A stretch of 64,000 bases of DNA from Protopterus annectens (taxonomy: Eukaryota > Chordata > Ceratodontiformes > Protopteridae), in contig NC_056725.1 of NCBI RefSeq assembly GCF_019279795.1, positions 1,746,281,220-1,746,345,219 of the forward strand, in the 5' to 3' direction. Every line of letters starts with the position of its first letter. Within the stretch, counting starts at the first letter, position 1. Below the pieces are notes generated by a model. That model did no database searches. It was not told the DNA's origin and saw only the letters and a list, made by a program, of their open reading frames with translations. A program made the translations under genes and the position numbers. Positions 9,590 through 19,339 of this stretch are shown one piece after another.

Positions 9590-11228
9590 CAATGATGGTG
9601 GGAGAGAGGTGCAGGCTGGAGAGTCGAGATATAAGTAGGGTGTGTGAGATGGTGTCAAAGGCCTTTGACAGATCTAGGAATAGTGTGAATATGAACTTGC
9701 CTGAGTCACATTTAGGTTTATGATTTCAAGAAAGGAAAGAAGGGCAGTCATGGTGCTGTGACCAGGGCGGAAGCCGTGTTGGGTTGGGGAGAGGAGATTG
9801 TTTAGTGTTGTGTGCCATGAGTTGTGCTTGTATTGTTTTCTCTAGTATTTTAGAAAGAGGGGAAAGGATGGCAATAGGCCTGAAGTTGGTGGTATCAGTA
9901 TTTTTGCCACCTTTGTGGAGGGGGATGATGTAAGCATGGGGCCAGATAGAAGGGATGTATGATTCTTGTATGGATCTGTTTATAAGAATAGAGATGGGAT
10001 AGGCAATGCTGTCTGCAGATTGTTTGAGGAAGGTGGGTGGAGGGTTTTTCATGTGGATTTCAACAGGGTTTGAGGACAAGTCTTTTTATAGTGCTTGTGG
10101 GGATGGGCTTGAGGCAGTAGGATGTGGAGGAAGGTTGATGATTGGGGTCATGGTTTGGGCAGAAAGCGGTGGTGGTGGAGGAGGGGGTGAGAAGGAGGCT
10201 GATAGTTTAGCTATGCAGTCTATGAAGAATGAGTTGAACTGGCTGGCTGTTTCAAGGTTGGAGAGGTTGGGTCTGGGCTGGGGTTTTCTTTGTTGCCAGG
10301 ATGCAGCATAGATGAGATGGAGTCCCAAAGTTTTTTGGGATTTGTTGAGTGCAAGGACTGGAGTTTGGAGCAGTGGGCTTTGTGGGCTTTAATTATTAGT
10401 TTTTTTGCAGAGTTTCATAGTTGCTTATACTCTAGGAGGGTGTTAAGGTTTTTATGTTTTTGACATTGTTTCCATTTTTTGTCCCTTTGGTGCAAGGCTA
10501 GTTTAGTATCTTTAGATAACAATGGGCAGGGATGCATTTGGTTCTAGGGGCTGCTTGCTGATTGACAAGGGTTAGGAATGAGTGGTTAAAGTAGGAAATG
10601 GCATCATCTAGAGGAAGGGTTTTTAGAGGTGACCAGTCAGTATGCTTTAAGCATTCGGAGAAAGTTAGAGGGTTAAAAGAGGGGAGGTTGCGGGTTTGGA
10701 TGTAGTGGTGTTGTTTATGCAGTGGAGATGGGAGACTGTCAGTGAAGGCTGGTAGGTGATCGCTGAGAGGATTAAGTAATGTCCTGGCTTTGGTGATGAG
10801 GTTTGGGTGAGTTGTTAGGATCCAGTCAATGATGGTACCAGAGGTTCCATCTTTATTTGGTCTGGTTGGAGATTGTATTAGTTGGGAGAATTTGTACAGG
10901 TTGATTGTGTGGGACGGGGCTTCAGTGTTAATAGTATTCCAGTTGATGTTGGTATCACCAAGTATATAGGTTTCATTTTTTTATATTGGAGGAGAACCAG
11001 GACATGATGTTTTCAAGAGTTTTGATATCATCAGGGGGAATATAGAGGGCAGCGATACATATGGACTTGTGGTTGTTTATTTTTAGTAAACATATTATAA
11101 TGTCAGCATTGGCAAAGGTTGGTATTTTATTGGAGTAGGAAGTTATGGTATGGGAGGTGGGGTAGATTATTGCTACTCCACCTCCTTTTTTGTGGGCTCT
11201 GTCATTGCAAATGATTTGGAAACCTGGT
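9590..11228 (-). pseudogene. L2-A ORF2: endonuclease C-terminal part and RT N-terminal part
   Basis: Reading leftward: GGGVAIIYP and YILGDTNINWN (endonuclease, equivalent to GDFN), then IDWILTTHPNLITKA and SDHLPAF (catalytic SDH), a linker, then RT with PHAYIIPLHKGG, FRPIAILSPLSKILEK and a motif-A region near 9650-9690 (SVKGL where AFDTVSH is expected). The longest clean piece is 9726-10079 (117 codons). Frameshifts and stops throughout make it dead. In the family this protein nicks target DNA and primes cDNA synthesis. The plus-strand ORF at 10006-10311 is its antisense shadow. Confidence 0.75.
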
Positions 11229-11944
11229 TGTCAGAAAAATATGTATTAGTATATGTATTAGTAATATGCTTAGTGCATTTAGAGCTTGAAAAGGTTTAAC
11301 ACATTTATTCTATTTCACACTGCATAAATCTGTACAAATTGCAGAAGCTTTCTGACCTTGTATTGTCATGAAATATGCGCAGCTAAAATCTTTGCTTATG
11401 CCTTGGAAATTTACTGAGAAGCAGATGATTTCTGCTTGTGTCAGGAAAATGAATAGAACAATACCACTTGTATAAATGTTATGAAACTTAGACAAGGAGT
11501 TCCGCTTGTGCTGTGAGAAAATACACAGCTGCAGAAACTATAGATAATTAGAACAAAGACTGCTTGAAAATATGAACTGCAGTCAGCATTTGCTTGTGTC
11601 TGAGCTTGAAATGTAACACATGCATTAGAATTATGCAATAGAAGCTTGTAACGGGTTAGTGCCCACCAAGGCCAGGTTGTTTTTCTCAAAAAGTTTCTCA
11701 TAAATCCAGTCATATCAGCAGAAAATCTGAGTAACATCTGCTGAAGAACAATACTGAAAGTTGAGTTTGATTACGTCAGCTATAGAAGGCCATGTCTTGT
11801 AAAACAGTATAAGAATAGCATACTTCCTGTTAGTAGTTAGGCAAAATCTTGCATTTACATGTTTTTGTCTCCTTGCTGCAAGTTATTAAATGTGCCTTAA
11901 CTGAACCTTACGTGTATTGGTCTTTGAAGTTTTTTCCTTTGACA
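11229..11944. mobile_element. Solo LTR of an LTR retrotransposon or endogenous retrovirus
   Basis: The segment begins TGTCAG and ends TTTGACA, so its tips are inverted repeats (TGTCA/TGACA). A 5-bp CTGGT flanks it on both sides (11224-11228 and 11945-11949). These three features define an LTR with target-site duplication. The plus strand has attaaatgtgcc and gtgtattggtctttgaag near its right end, like an R-U5 region, suggesting plus orientation. No internal gag or pol is adjacent, so it is a solo LTR. It sits at the junction between the CR1-D tail and L2-A. Confidence 0.8.
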
Positions 11945-12500
11945 CTGGTTCATAGGTTCATAGGTTCATAGGTAGGTACTAGGCTATCGGCCCAAGGGCC
12001 TACATAAGCCTAGCCAGCAAGGTACCATAGCTTACGCCACCCAAGAAAGTTATTTTCCTGTGCCACTGTCCAGCAGACACACAGAAGTGATCCCCGGGGT
12101 GTATTTCCTATTTCCCATCCAATCACCAAGATTATTCGTGAAGAGTGCTAATGAAGAACTTTGCTTGACAAAGATGGGTAGCTTGTTCCAGAATATAGGA
12201 AGTCTTTGGGACAGGAATCTATCCCTCCAGCGTGTCCTGTTTATTGTGGTGACAAAGTTTAGGTCCCTAGAGTGTGTAGCTTGGAGGGATTGGGATTTCT
12301 TTAGGTGTAGAATGTACAACAGCTCTGGGTTTGACATAGCTTTATATGTTAGGCAGAGATTACCTCGGAGCAGGCGATATGCTACGGAGTAAAGCTGGAG
12401 TTTTTTGAGGCGGTCAGTGTAGGGCATTTGTTTGAGGCCAGTAATCCTCTTTGTGTGGTACTTCTGTGGCCTTTCCAGCTGCTGCAGATGTCTTGTGTGT
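11945..12500 (-). mobile_element. CR1-D: 3' fragment of a CR1-like LINE
   Basis: The plus strand starts with a tandem ttcatagg tail and the 3' UTR string ggtactaggctatcggccc, shared with CR1-C at 19289. The minus frame 12050-12427 (125 codons, open) encodes the ORF2 C-terminus: MPYTDRLKKLQLYSVAYRLL, INRTRWRDRFLSQRLPIFWN and ending LLDSGTGK. 5' truncation falls at about 12495, where repeat X begins. The frame matches 27881-28258 of CR1-A. Only the tail of the polymerase is present, so it is inert. Confidence 0.85.
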
Positions 12501-13232
12501 CTTGTGCATCTGCATTTAACTCCTACTGATGCTTCTAGGTGTCAAATATTGCTTTGTTCATATGTGCATCAATAATTCCAAAACTGTGTTATGTACAAGG
12601 TTTTAAAATATTTCATCATAAAGCTTACACAATGACAAGCTCAACTGCATTAATATTTGACCTATGTCTAGTGCAGGTAAATAGATATTAACTGTTTTTA
12701 TGGCATTAATTTATACAGACAATTTTCACATTTTGCTAAACATCTCAACAACCAAGTAACACAAATAAAACTCCTTAGCCTCATATGAATGTTCTCAGCT
12801 AGATGAATAAAACGCTGCTGACAGTGTGTGAATAACATGAGTGGCTGCTGAGATACTGCAAGCTGTTTACAGTTACTTTATCTGCGGTGGTGGTGCTGCA
12901 GTAGCATTGTCGCCTCACAGTAAGACGTCCTGTTCGATTCTCCGCTAGAGTGTCTTCTGTGTTGAGACCTGCGTTGATGGGCATACCTTCGTTGAAGGTT
13001 GTGCGTCAGGGCTGGCAACTCGGCATGTAAAAATCTGCTGCCAATCATTAGCGGACCGCAGTTACGCTGTGGTGACCCCTAACCGGGAAAGACCGGAAGA
13101 CACAACAACAACAAATGTAACAGTTGCTGTGTTTACTTTGACTTATAAAATTCAGTTTAAGACCTAGAACCTAAAGAATGCTACCACTATAAAATAAGTT
13201 TGTGCAGCAGAGTTTGCCATTTATACTTCCTT
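12500..13232. repeat. Repeat X, copy 1 (unknown family), carrying SINE2a
   Basis: 12500-12881 and 13113-13232 match 46585-46676 and 46930-47340 with many mismatches but in the same order. Shared strings are ctcctactgatgc, agcttacacaatg, gtctagtgcaggtaa, agctagatgaataaaa and ttcagtttaagacct. There is no ORF and no recognisable terminus. It is interspersed (in L2-A here, in the Dong element at 46585) and therefore probably mobile. The family is unknown to me. Confidence 0.65.
12882..13112 (+). mobile_element. SINE2a: tRNA-derived SINE with RTE-like tail
   Basis: The head gcggtggtggtgctgcagtag resembles a pol III A box and cctgttcgattctc a B box about 40 bases later. A unique body follows, and the tail gtggtgacccctaaccggga ends in a (CAA)n run. 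SINE2b at 46677 matches along its length. The tail resembles the 3' end of the RTE LINE at 41796-41834. Confidence 0.8.
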
Positions 13233-13458
13233 CATAATCACGGATTTCTCTATCTTTTATATAGGTTTTCAGCCAGGTTTCAGAAACAGCAGTAATGTGT
13301 GGCTGGTTATGGGAGATCCAGGCATGGAGATTAGCGATTTTGTTTTTTAGGCTTTGTGCATTGTGTTGTAAGGTGAATGGACTTTGAGTTTGTGGGTTAA
13401 GTGGAGGGTTTGGTGAGATTGATGTTAGAGATGGGTCCGGGGTTGGGGTGGATGTCAC
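13233..13458 (-). pseudogene. L2-A ORF2 N-terminus (endonuclease start)
   Basis: From an ATG at 13458 the minus frame reads a Pro-rich lead, then QHNAQSLKNKIANLHAWI, ITAVSETWLKTYIKDREIRD. The N-A-x-S and ETWL blocks are the first two motifs of LINE apurinic endonucleases (metal-binding Asn and catalytic Glu). The frame runs into repeat X after RDY. It continues in phase at 11228 when the insertion is removed. Upstream sequence to 13960 has no start I can prefer. Confidence 0.75.
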
Positions 13459-13960
13459 CGGCTAGTGAGAGAGAGATGTGGTGGAGTAGAAGAGTGAGGC
13501 AGTGTGTTGGGCAAAGGTGGCTTGGGTTGTGTATGAGTAGTGATTTTCTGGTACCTCATTTAAGAGGGGAGAAAGGGGGGTTGGGAGCAGTTTTAGTTTG
13601 AAAAAATAGATTGGGTTACAGGTAAAGAGTTCATGTGAGATGGATGAGTAGGATGGGAAGTGAGGTTTGATGGTAAGATGTAGTGGAGTGTGTGTGAAAG
13701 TTATGACAAGGGTTGGGAAAAAGTGTGAGATAGTAAGAGAAGAGAGAAAGATTAGTAGGGCAAAAGGGGTTATAGGGAGAGGTGTTATGTGGAGCATTGT
13801 AGGAGGGGTGGATGTTTGGGGTGATGTAGATCTACAGGTGGGTGGCGTTTGGTTTAGGTGTATTGTGATTGGAGAGGTGTTGGGTGGGGAGGAGTCAGGG
13901 GATGTATAAAAGTACAGGTAGTGTGGGCATGTGAGATTTGGGGGCAGGGTAGGGGAGCAG

Positions 13961-14365
13961 AGTGAGCCTGAAGGGCAAATGGAGTGGGTTACACCTTCCG
14001 GGAGGAGCAGCAGTCACCAAACAGAAAACAATCAGTGAGAAGACTAGCAACTACAGAAATAGGGGAGCCTATCATTTGGGTTTGAATGTTACCTTTCTGT
14101 TTGTTTTTATTTATGTGACAATGGGGAGCTGCAGTTCACTGAGAAGTAGGAAAATAATGTAGTTATACCAGGGTTTTTAGAAAAGGGACATGCAGTAAAT
14201 TATGACTCAATAGAGTACTAATTAGAAAAGAATGGAATGGAATATGGTCTAAGCGAGTACACTACTGGGGATTCATATGAAGCAAGGGCAGAAAAGCTAA
14301 GTCAAAAGTTGGTGCCTGTCTACATCAGGTTTTTTGATTCAATATGTAAGTACAATCATAAGTAC
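13961..14365. other. Unassigned stretch, possible L2-A leader
   Basis: Mixed-composition sequence with no recognised coding motif. Short ORFs at 13962-14162 and 14237-14431 resemble nothing I know. It may be 5' UTR of the minus-strand L2-A. Confidence 0.3.
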
Positions 14366-16596
14366 AAATGGTACTTACAGATGTGCACACTACTGAGGGA
14401 TGCCTGTGGGACAGACAGAAACAGAGTGTAGTCAGGCAGAAGTTTTTAGTATTTAAAGATGGCGCCGCAGCTCAGGGGAAGAATAAGTAAACTTTCAAGA
14501 GGAAGAGGGAGGGAATAGACAGGATTGACAGGGCTGGGAAGCTTACAATAAGATTATGTTAGGACACCGAGAGAAGGGAGAGGCTAAGAGCCAGGGCTTG
14601 GAGAACGATGTGAAAAAACAGGTTTGACAGGACTAGGAAACTTACACTAGACTTGTGTTAGGAGAACAAGAAAAGGGGGGAGGCTATGGACCAGGACTTG
14701 GAGAAAGCTGTGAGAAGAGAAAAACAATCCACCAGCTAGCCCTGATCAGTACCTAAAGGTTTCTGTTTATCTGTGTGAATTCAAAAGCAGATTTAGTAGA
14801 GCATCAGGGAAGTCGAATATAAAATAAATGTAAAGCTTTGGGAAATGGTATATATTTGTTACTATAAATGGGAGAAAAGTGGGGGCAGTAGTGTGCACAG
14901 CAGAAGAATCAGTAGGTGTATCACAGAGAGAAGATTATAATAGACCTACACTGCTCACAGTCTGTTGATAAAAGTAGAACTGGCAGTAGTTTTTACTGCT
15001 TTGTACGGGGTTCCACTCTCCATGTTCTTGTATGCAGCCAGTTGCTTCAGTTCTTTTTTTGTTGGACCTTTGAATGTGTTTAAGGGACTGTAAGGACAGA
15101 GAGAGAGAGAGAGATGTTAATATGAAGCCAGAAAAGGGGGTAGGTGAAGTAAATAAGCGGAAATAAGAGACAGGCAAGGAAATACCACAATTTAAGTTAT
15201 TCAGCTAAGCAGTACTTAATCAAATAAATTAGTTAAGGAGCAAGCAGTGATAATAAGAAAGTTACCCTCTTCAGTAATGTGAAATTCAGTCTATCGCCAC
15301 CTTAATTTTACAGAATGCAGAGTAATTCATTGCCAATACACGTTTCCAGCTATTTGTTGCTACTTAGTAATGTATGCCAACAGAACTGAGCAACATTGTG
15401 GCAGGACATAAAATTACAGTAAAATCACTCAGTTTCCACATGATACAGTAACAGTGTAGGCACTCAAAATAAGCTAAGTAGTAAAATCTAACTAACACAG
15501 GTTGAAACAGCACAGCGGCTGAATACTGATGAGAGAACACAGTACCAATTTAAAAGCAGTAACAGCAATGTATTCTAGTAAGCTTTCTAACAAAATCAGA
15601 CTAAGTCAATCTGAAACAGTGCATTTCCAAATTGTAAGCAGTAAAAATGCAGCAAGTTTAACAGGAAAAGGTCATTACTTCCTTAAAGTAATTAAACCTA
15701 CAGCTGCACACTAAATAGGAAATGACGAAGACAGTATAGGTATTTTACAGGTGAAGTTGTACACTTAAACAATTTAAAAGCAGTGAGAGCAATGTGTTCT
15801 AGTGAGCTGTTTAATAAAATCAGACGAAGTCAAGCTGAAACAGTGTATTTCCAAATTCTAAGGCAGCAAGTTTATATCCGTAAAAGGTGATTACTTCCTT
15901 AAAGTAAGCAAACCTACAACTGCACTCTAATTAGGAAATGACCGAGACAGCATAGAAATTGTACAGGTGGGATTATGCACTTAAGCAAGTTACATAGCAG
16001 ACATTTTAACACACCAGTTCATAGCCTGTTAAAATAAATTAAACAGAAACAGATTCCCTTGAATCTTCTACATAAATGGTACTTACAGTTGTGCACACTA
16101 CTGAGGATGCCTGTGGGACAGACAGAAACCAAGAGTAGTCAGGCAGAGGTTTTTAGTATATATTTGTTACTGTAAATGGGAGGAAAGGGGGTTACAGTAG
16201 TGTGCACTGCAGAAGAATCAGTAGGAGTATCACAGAGAGATAGTCTGTTGATAAAAGTAGAACTTGCAGTGGTTTTTATGGGTTGTACAGGGTTCCGCTC
16301 TCTGTGTTCTTGTATGCAGGCAGTTGCTTCAGGTTTTTTTTTTTTTTTTTTGGACCTTTGCATGTGCTTAAGGGAACTGCTCACAGTCTGTTGATAAAAG
16401 TAGAACTTGCAGTGGTTTTTACTGGTTTATACGGGGTTCCACTCTCTGTGTTCTTGTATGCAGGCAGTTGCTTCAGGTTTTTTTTTTTTTTTTTTTGGAC
16501 CTTTGAATGTGTTTAAGGGAAGTTGTGCACACTACTGAGGGATGCTGATTGGACAGACAGAAACAAAGTGTAGTCAGGCAGAGGTTTTTAGTACTT
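14366..16596. repeat. Block of tandem and dispersed repeats, unknown element
   Basis: One motif family starting gtgcacactactgagg recurs at about 14386, 16093 and 16525, each followed by gacagacagaaac and agtcaggcag. A second family starting agtctgttgataaaagtag recurs at about 14958, 16239 and 16389, with oligo-T in its second half. Two head-to-tail duplications are present: about 101-bp units at 14519-14619 and 14620-14720, and 224-bp units starting 15546 and 15770. No coding motif was found. The block ends at 16596 where DIRS#1 RNase H resumes, so it is an insertion in DIRS#1. It could be a non-autonomous LTR-type element, but no TG...CA boundary was seen. Confidence 0.55.
15546..15993. repeat. 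Two 224-bp tandem units
   Basis: caatttaaaagcagt starts each unit (15546 and 15770). The units also share aaatcagac, gaaacagtg and ttacttccttaaagta. They are diverged at many positions. Confidence 0.8.
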
Positions 16597-18160
16597 GGGG
16601 AGCAGCATTTGGCTCCCTAAAGGCACAAGGAGTCTAGCTGCCTCTTCAACTGAAAGACCATATTAACGTTAAAGAGATGAGAATTTTCTGCTGGCTCTTC
16701 AAGCCTTTCATCCTCTGTTCTTCCCAGGTCCTCTCAAGGTGTTTACAGACAATACCACAGTGATGTGGTATGTCAGTGAATGGGGGTGGAGTGGCAAGGT
16801 CTTATCTTCTTTGCTGGTTAGCACTCAGTGTGAGAACTAGCTATCCAGTAGCGTGACACTTCAAACAGTTTACATTCCCTCAGGTCAAAACTTTGTGGCA
16901 GACTCTCTGAGCAGGCTCATAACTCAGTCCCACAAATGGATACTTCACAGGGATGTATTTCTGGACATTGTCCATCAATGGGGTACTCCACAAATGGATC
17001 TTTTTGCCTCCCTTCTGAACAGAAAACTTCCTCCATTTTGTGTCAGAGTCCCATGTCCTCTGGTTTGGAAGGTGGATGTCCTCTCTTTTTCTTGGACTGG
17101 GATGTTTCTTTATGCCTTTCCTGCCCCTTTCCATCATTCCAAAGGTCTTGATCAAAGTACAACAGGATGCTCCTGAAATCTTGCTGGTGACTCTCTTTTA
17201 GCTAAGGCATCTTTGGTTCCCTCCTCTTCTGCATTTAGCCAAGGGCAATCATCACAAATTACCTCACAGGGTAGACCTACTCACACAAGGGATCTCTCAT
17301 CCATCCCCATCTGTCCACTGTTCAGTTGACATTGTAGGTGATAGGATTTTGATTCCACATAGGCACATTATTTTCTGAGGACATTCTTAGGGTCTTGCAG
17401 GAGGCCAGGAAAATCACTACTAGGAAATCCTACTTATCCAAATGGAAGAGGTTTCTGTTTGGTGTCTTTCTTGTAACCTGGATCCACTTTCTGTAGATGT
17501 TCGATGTTCCTTTGATTCTCTCATCTGTGTGAACTGCTCAATGCTGGGTTGGATTATTCTTCTGTTAAGGCCCACTTATCACTATCCCTGCTTGTCTGCC
17601 TTTATCACCTCCTTTAGCTTCTAGATTTGAAAGGCATCCTTCATATTGGGCCTCCCAGGAAGCCTGTTCCTCCTCCCTGGGATTTTAATTTTAAGAAAAA
17701 TTGGTCCAGGCTCCATTTGAGCCTGCAGCTTCAGCTTCCTTACATTGCTCTTGAAAGGCTATACTTTCGTTAGCCCTTACTTCTGCCAGATGGGTGTCTG
17801 AGCTTCAAGCCCTTATGGTTTGTCCTCCTTTTTTGATGTTTCATAAGGTCCCTTCATACTAATCCTTCTTTTATAATCAAGGTGGTGAATGAGTTGTTCC
17901 TTAATCAGTCTATTCATTTGCCATCTGCAATCTGCCAGTGAGAAGGTGAATGTGCATAAACATAGATTTTATTTGGATAAGACTAAGACTTTTCGTAAAT
18001 CTGATCAGCTCTTTGTTTCCTTTCATCCTAGGTCTTTAGGATTAGTTGTGTCCAAGCAAACAATTTCTTGGGTTTCTAAAACCATTTATTTTTGTTATTC
18101 CTTTCATAGTAAGAGCCTTCCTCCTTCTGTTAAGGTTTATTTTACTAGAGCTACCCCGTG
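16597..18160 (+). pseudogene. DIRS#1 RNase H and tyrosine recombinase (decayed)
   Basis: The RNase H begins GAAFGSLKAQGV, then DHINVKEMR, and VFTDNTTVMWYVSEWG where the TDN carries a catalytic Asp. YIPSGQNFVADSLSRL follows (16870-16920) and then the linker TPQMDLFASLLNRKLPPFC. The recombinase starts TTRKSYLSKWKRF near 17415-17455, then ALTSARWVSELQAL (usual form SARRVSELQAL, the first catalytic Arg), FYLDKTKTFRKSDQLFVSF and SKQTISW at about 18050. A run of frameshifts and stops makes it inactive. The C-terminal H-Y segment is not recognisable before the terminal repeat. No RT domain precedes it. Confidence 0.8.
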
Positions 18161-18243
18161 GCATGGGATCCCTATTGTAATGAATACTACAACAGTGAAG
18201 AGAAGGACATCTACCATTATGGTAAGATCTTACACAGCTGTAC
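18156..18243 (+). repeat. DIRS#1 right terminal repeat with extension
   Basis: 18156-18212 is the inverted partner of 3035-3092. The extension 18213-18243 (ggtaagatcttacacagctg) resembles the end of DIRS#2 at 38009-38036 (ggtaagtgcaacttacacaa), so it is the family's 3' terminus. L1 sequence resumes at 18244. Confidence 0.7.
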
Positions 18244-18257
18244 TTTCTTGAGTTACC

Positions 18258-19288
18258 CACCGTGCTTCATTATAATCCCTTTACACTTTGAATAGCAGCA
18301 TTCTGTTTGTGATATGTACAAGAACCTTAACTGTGTAGCTCTAAAATATCCCTTCAAATCAGGTAATCCTAAACCACCTTGTTCTTTTGGGAGGATCAAC
18401 TTATCCTACTTGACTCTTGCCCTCTTTCCCTCCCAAATAAAATTCTTCATCTCTTGATTAATTGCTATCCATAACTTCCCATCTAGTTGATAAAAATATG
18501 CCTGGCATGTATATAAAAGTAAAAGGACTAAAAACATTTTCACTGCTTGTATTTTGATATCTATATCCATAAACAAGAGCTTCCATTTTCTCAGTTTTTG
18601 CATTATCTTTTGTTTAGTCTACTCCTTATCCTTAGCTGTCATAACTGAATTTTTGTAACCTGTGCTCCTAAGTACTTCATTTATCATGCCCCATAAATAT
18701 GGGTATTGCTGAATCAATTCATGTGTGGGTACATTGTTTACAGCTATAACATTTGTTTTATCTTCATTAATTTTGTGTCTGAAAAAGACTTGAAACTGTC
18801 CCCGAATGTTCTACAGACTGAGATGTCCTTTTCTGTTTTTATCAGGTACAAAATAATATCATCAGCAGATAAGGCAAACTTTTCTTGATTACCAGAGCAA
18901 TTATATCCTTGAATTTCTCAGTCCCTTATTTTCTTTCCCAATGGCTCTAAATATAATGGAAATAATAAAGGGGAGAGAGGATAATACCTACTTCCTCTAT
19001 TCAGACACAACTTATCAGAGAGGAACCCTCACACTTGAACTTTTGCCTCTGATCCTTGATATATTCTCCTAATTAACCTTATTATTTTATCAGGGAATGC
19101 AGATGCTTCCATTGCCTTACTCATAAAATCCCAGCCTACTCTGTTGAATGCTTTCTTTGCATCAAACCCACCAACAGCAGTGGCATTTTCTTAAATTCTG
19201 CTTCCATGTGGATCATCATTGTTCTATTAAATATGAAATGTTTGCCTCTCTCCACCAAACTACATTGATCCATATGTATCAATTTTAG
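18258..19288 (-). pseudogene. L1 ORF2 reverse transcriptase, palm to C-terminal part
   Basis: Reading leftward: GLMQRKHSTE in place of the motif-A block around 19155, PLSPLLF (motif B), ALSADDIILYL where the catalytic FADD is changed to SADD, then LRKWKLLFMDIDIKIQAVKM and FIWEGKRARVK followed by GGLGLPDLKGYFRA. This order is that of L1-clade RTs. The longest clean stretch is 18406-18603. Many stops make it inactive. The reading continues in the sister fragment at 1925-3034 after removal of DIRS#1. Confidence 0.8.
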
Positions 19289-19339
19289 GTTCATAGGTAG
19301 GTACTAGGCTATCGGCCCAAGGGCCTACGTAAGCCTAGA

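Larger units (their letters stand above)
9530..13960 (-). mobile_element. L2-A: L2-like LINE, 5' part, split by a composite insertion
   Basis: Minus-strand LINE with an apurinic-type endonuclease and the start of a reverse transcriptase. It is split between 11228 and 13233 by an insertion made of a solo LTR, a CR1 3' fragment, repeat X and a SINE. Joining 13233 to 11228 restores the codons DREIRDY-PGFQIICND without loss. The 3' part of the element, after RT motif A, is absent and replaced by PLE2 at 9522. 13461-13960 is leader with a Pro/Thr/Ser-rich antisense bias. The L2-like assignment rests on the endonuclease and RT text and on resemblance to L2-D at 58304. Confidence 0.7.
3035..18243 (+). 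mobile_element. DIRS#1: DIRS-type retrotransposon, full span with many later insertions
   Basis: A left terminal repeat (3035-3092), a gag-like region (4473-5878), an RNase H plus tyrosine recombinase region (16597-18160) and a right terminal repeat (18156-18243) lie in one orientation and order, as in DIRS elements. The flanks 3034 and 18244 join into continuous L1 sequence, which supports a single insertion event. No reverse transcriptase domain was found, so it was deleted or displaced during later insertions. Insertions inside: a TIR transposon, PLE1, an unassigned block, PLE2, L2-A with its own contents, and a tandem-repeat block. 3093-3367 is leader sequence with no recognised feature. 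That all the pieces belong to one element is inference. Confidence 0.65.

Noticed and set aside
10006-10328. Open frames on both strands with Gly/Val or Pro/Ser richness
   Set aside because: They lie on the decayed L2-A ORF2; the plus frame is an antisense shadow and the minus frame only linker.
12060-12392. 110-codon plus-strand ORF
   Set aside because: Antisense of the CR1-D ORF2 C-terminus; the same antisense frame recurs at 19498-19716 and 27928-28248.
14454-14470. AGATGGCGCC as an L1 5' UTR or core promoter
   Set aside because: A single YY1-like string in a repeat block with no downstream L1 on that strand.
16283-16516. ORFs with poly-Phe from T runs
   Set aside because: Low-complexity artefact of oligo-T in a repeat.
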